This document shows, one piece after another, positions 63,325 through 64,000 of a DNA stretch of 64,000 bases. Location of the stretch: contig NC_088871.1 of NCBI RefSeq assembly GCF_032884065.1, forward strand, positions 49,429,880 to 49,493,879, in the 5' to 3' direction. The translations under genes were made by a program, and so were the position numbers. The notes beneath the pieces were generated by a model. That model was given only the letters and a program-made list of their open reading frames with translations, searched no databases and was not told the DNA's origin. The stretch is from Artemia franciscana. Taxonomy: Eukaryota; Arthropoda; Branchiopoda; Anostraca; Artemiidae. Position 1 is the stretch's first letter. Every line of letters starts with the position of its first letter.

Positions 63325-63420
63325 AGGATCCTAGATTAGCCTATGCTGATGATTTAAGGATCCTAGATGAAAGTGAGAGCAAAAGACACGCCTAAATGTG
63401 TGTTAATGATGTCTAAAAAT
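63325..63420 (+). pseudogene. RTE-like RT fragment, right half of the interrupted element
   Basis: GGATCCTAGATTAGCCTATG reads DPRLAYADDLRILDESES with an intact Y-A-D-D. This directly continues the RT of the left half at 61245-61515 (K-A-M-G-E-H...). Confidence 0.75.
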
Positions 63421-64000
63421 TCTGATGATTCTGTTCCAAATATTTTTCCTTTAGTCTAAGGGAAATCAAGTCTCTTTGTTGAAAGGGTTCATCACAAAAA
63501 CAAGCCAAAGCTGAGACTGGACCATTTATTGCATCACGTTTGTTAATTAATTTGGTCCAAGTTGAGCTGCATTCGTTGTTAATATTCTCCACTTGTGTTA
63601 TCGTGTTGCTATAAGAAGACGTAGTTGGGAATCAAATCTCTTTCCAATACGTTCTTCTTCTTGTTCCCCTTTTTGTTGCTTTTATAAAGTTGGTTCTCAG
63701 CCAAAGAACATTATCGTGCTCATTCTGAATTAATAATTTACAGAATATAAAGCAGCCCAGCTGTCCCGATCCTGGGACAATATGTGCATGCGCTCTTCCA
63801 TGTGATGGGGGGATTTACAAAGTGTTAAAAAGCAAAGATATCTCATTATTTTCCTAAGTATCCAATAGGACATTTTTCTTCAAGCAATAACAAAGAAAGG
63901 ATACTATTTAGAAAAGATCGTACCCAGTTAAAACAAAAAAAAACTACAAAATACATTAATAAACAATGCACACGCATCAAACGCCCATAAATTAAGCAGT
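63421..64000. other. Right end of window: nothing recognised
   Basis: AT-rich sequence, no supported feature. Confidence 0.4.

Overview
This window looks like nuclear DNA of an animal, probably an arthropod and possibly a crustacean. It is AT-rich and holds one gene with many introns and GT-AG splice sites, embedded in decayed transposable elements. I see no rRNA gene, CRISPR array, operon or prokaryotic feature. The repeat style reminds me of brine shrimp (Artemia), but that is an impression from memory and was not tested.

The one confident cellular gene lies on the minus strand from 50937 (start) to 1923 (stop). Nine coding exons join in frame to 1812 nt, or 603 residues. The product is a glycosyltransferase family 25 protein of the procollagen galactosyltransferase type (COLGALT/GLT25D). 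It should add galactose to hydroxylysine of collagen in the endoplasmic reticulum. It has a signal peptide, a DAD metal-site candidate, the GEIGCFLSHY, EDDVRF and PVDE motifs of the second domain, and a C-terminal KEEL retrieval signal. Introns are 1.8 to 10.5 kb and make up about 96% of the gene span. Partial duplicates of exon 3 and of the exon 5 acceptor lie just upstream of the real exons.

Layout from left to right: 1-1922 is downstream flank with a TA microsatellite. Intron 8 (2203-6487) has a TA tract and a 414-bp tandem repeat. Intron 7 (6689-10718) has a dispersed palindromic repeat and a LINE fragment. Intron 6 (10847-14370) is mostly unrecognised. Intron 5 (14504-24926) holds a dense Helitron cluster at 14.9-22.3 kb and an RTE-like LINE 3' fragment. 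Intron 4 (25129-30497) holds dispersed repeats. Intron 3 (30618-32393) holds an old tandem repeat. Intron 2 (32737-43247) holds the exon 3 duplicate, a nearly full-length RTE-type LINE and several tandem repeats. Intron 1 (43468-50752) holds a decayed RTE, a Penelope-like fragment and two other LINE remnants.

The upstream flank (50950-64000) has no recognisable gene to about 55.3 kb. It then has a LINE 3' end and a tandem duplication of a roughly 2.3-kb repeat unit. One copy of that unit carries a 628-bp foldback MITE whose empty site is preserved in the other copy. At the right end a CR1/jockey-like LINE has inserted into an RTE-like RT fragment.

I found no new enzymatic system. The most informative signals are structural: the MITE with its empty site, the head-to-head Helitrons with clustered TGACGTCA palindromes and tRNA-like segments, and the decoy splice acceptors inside the galactosyltransferase gene.
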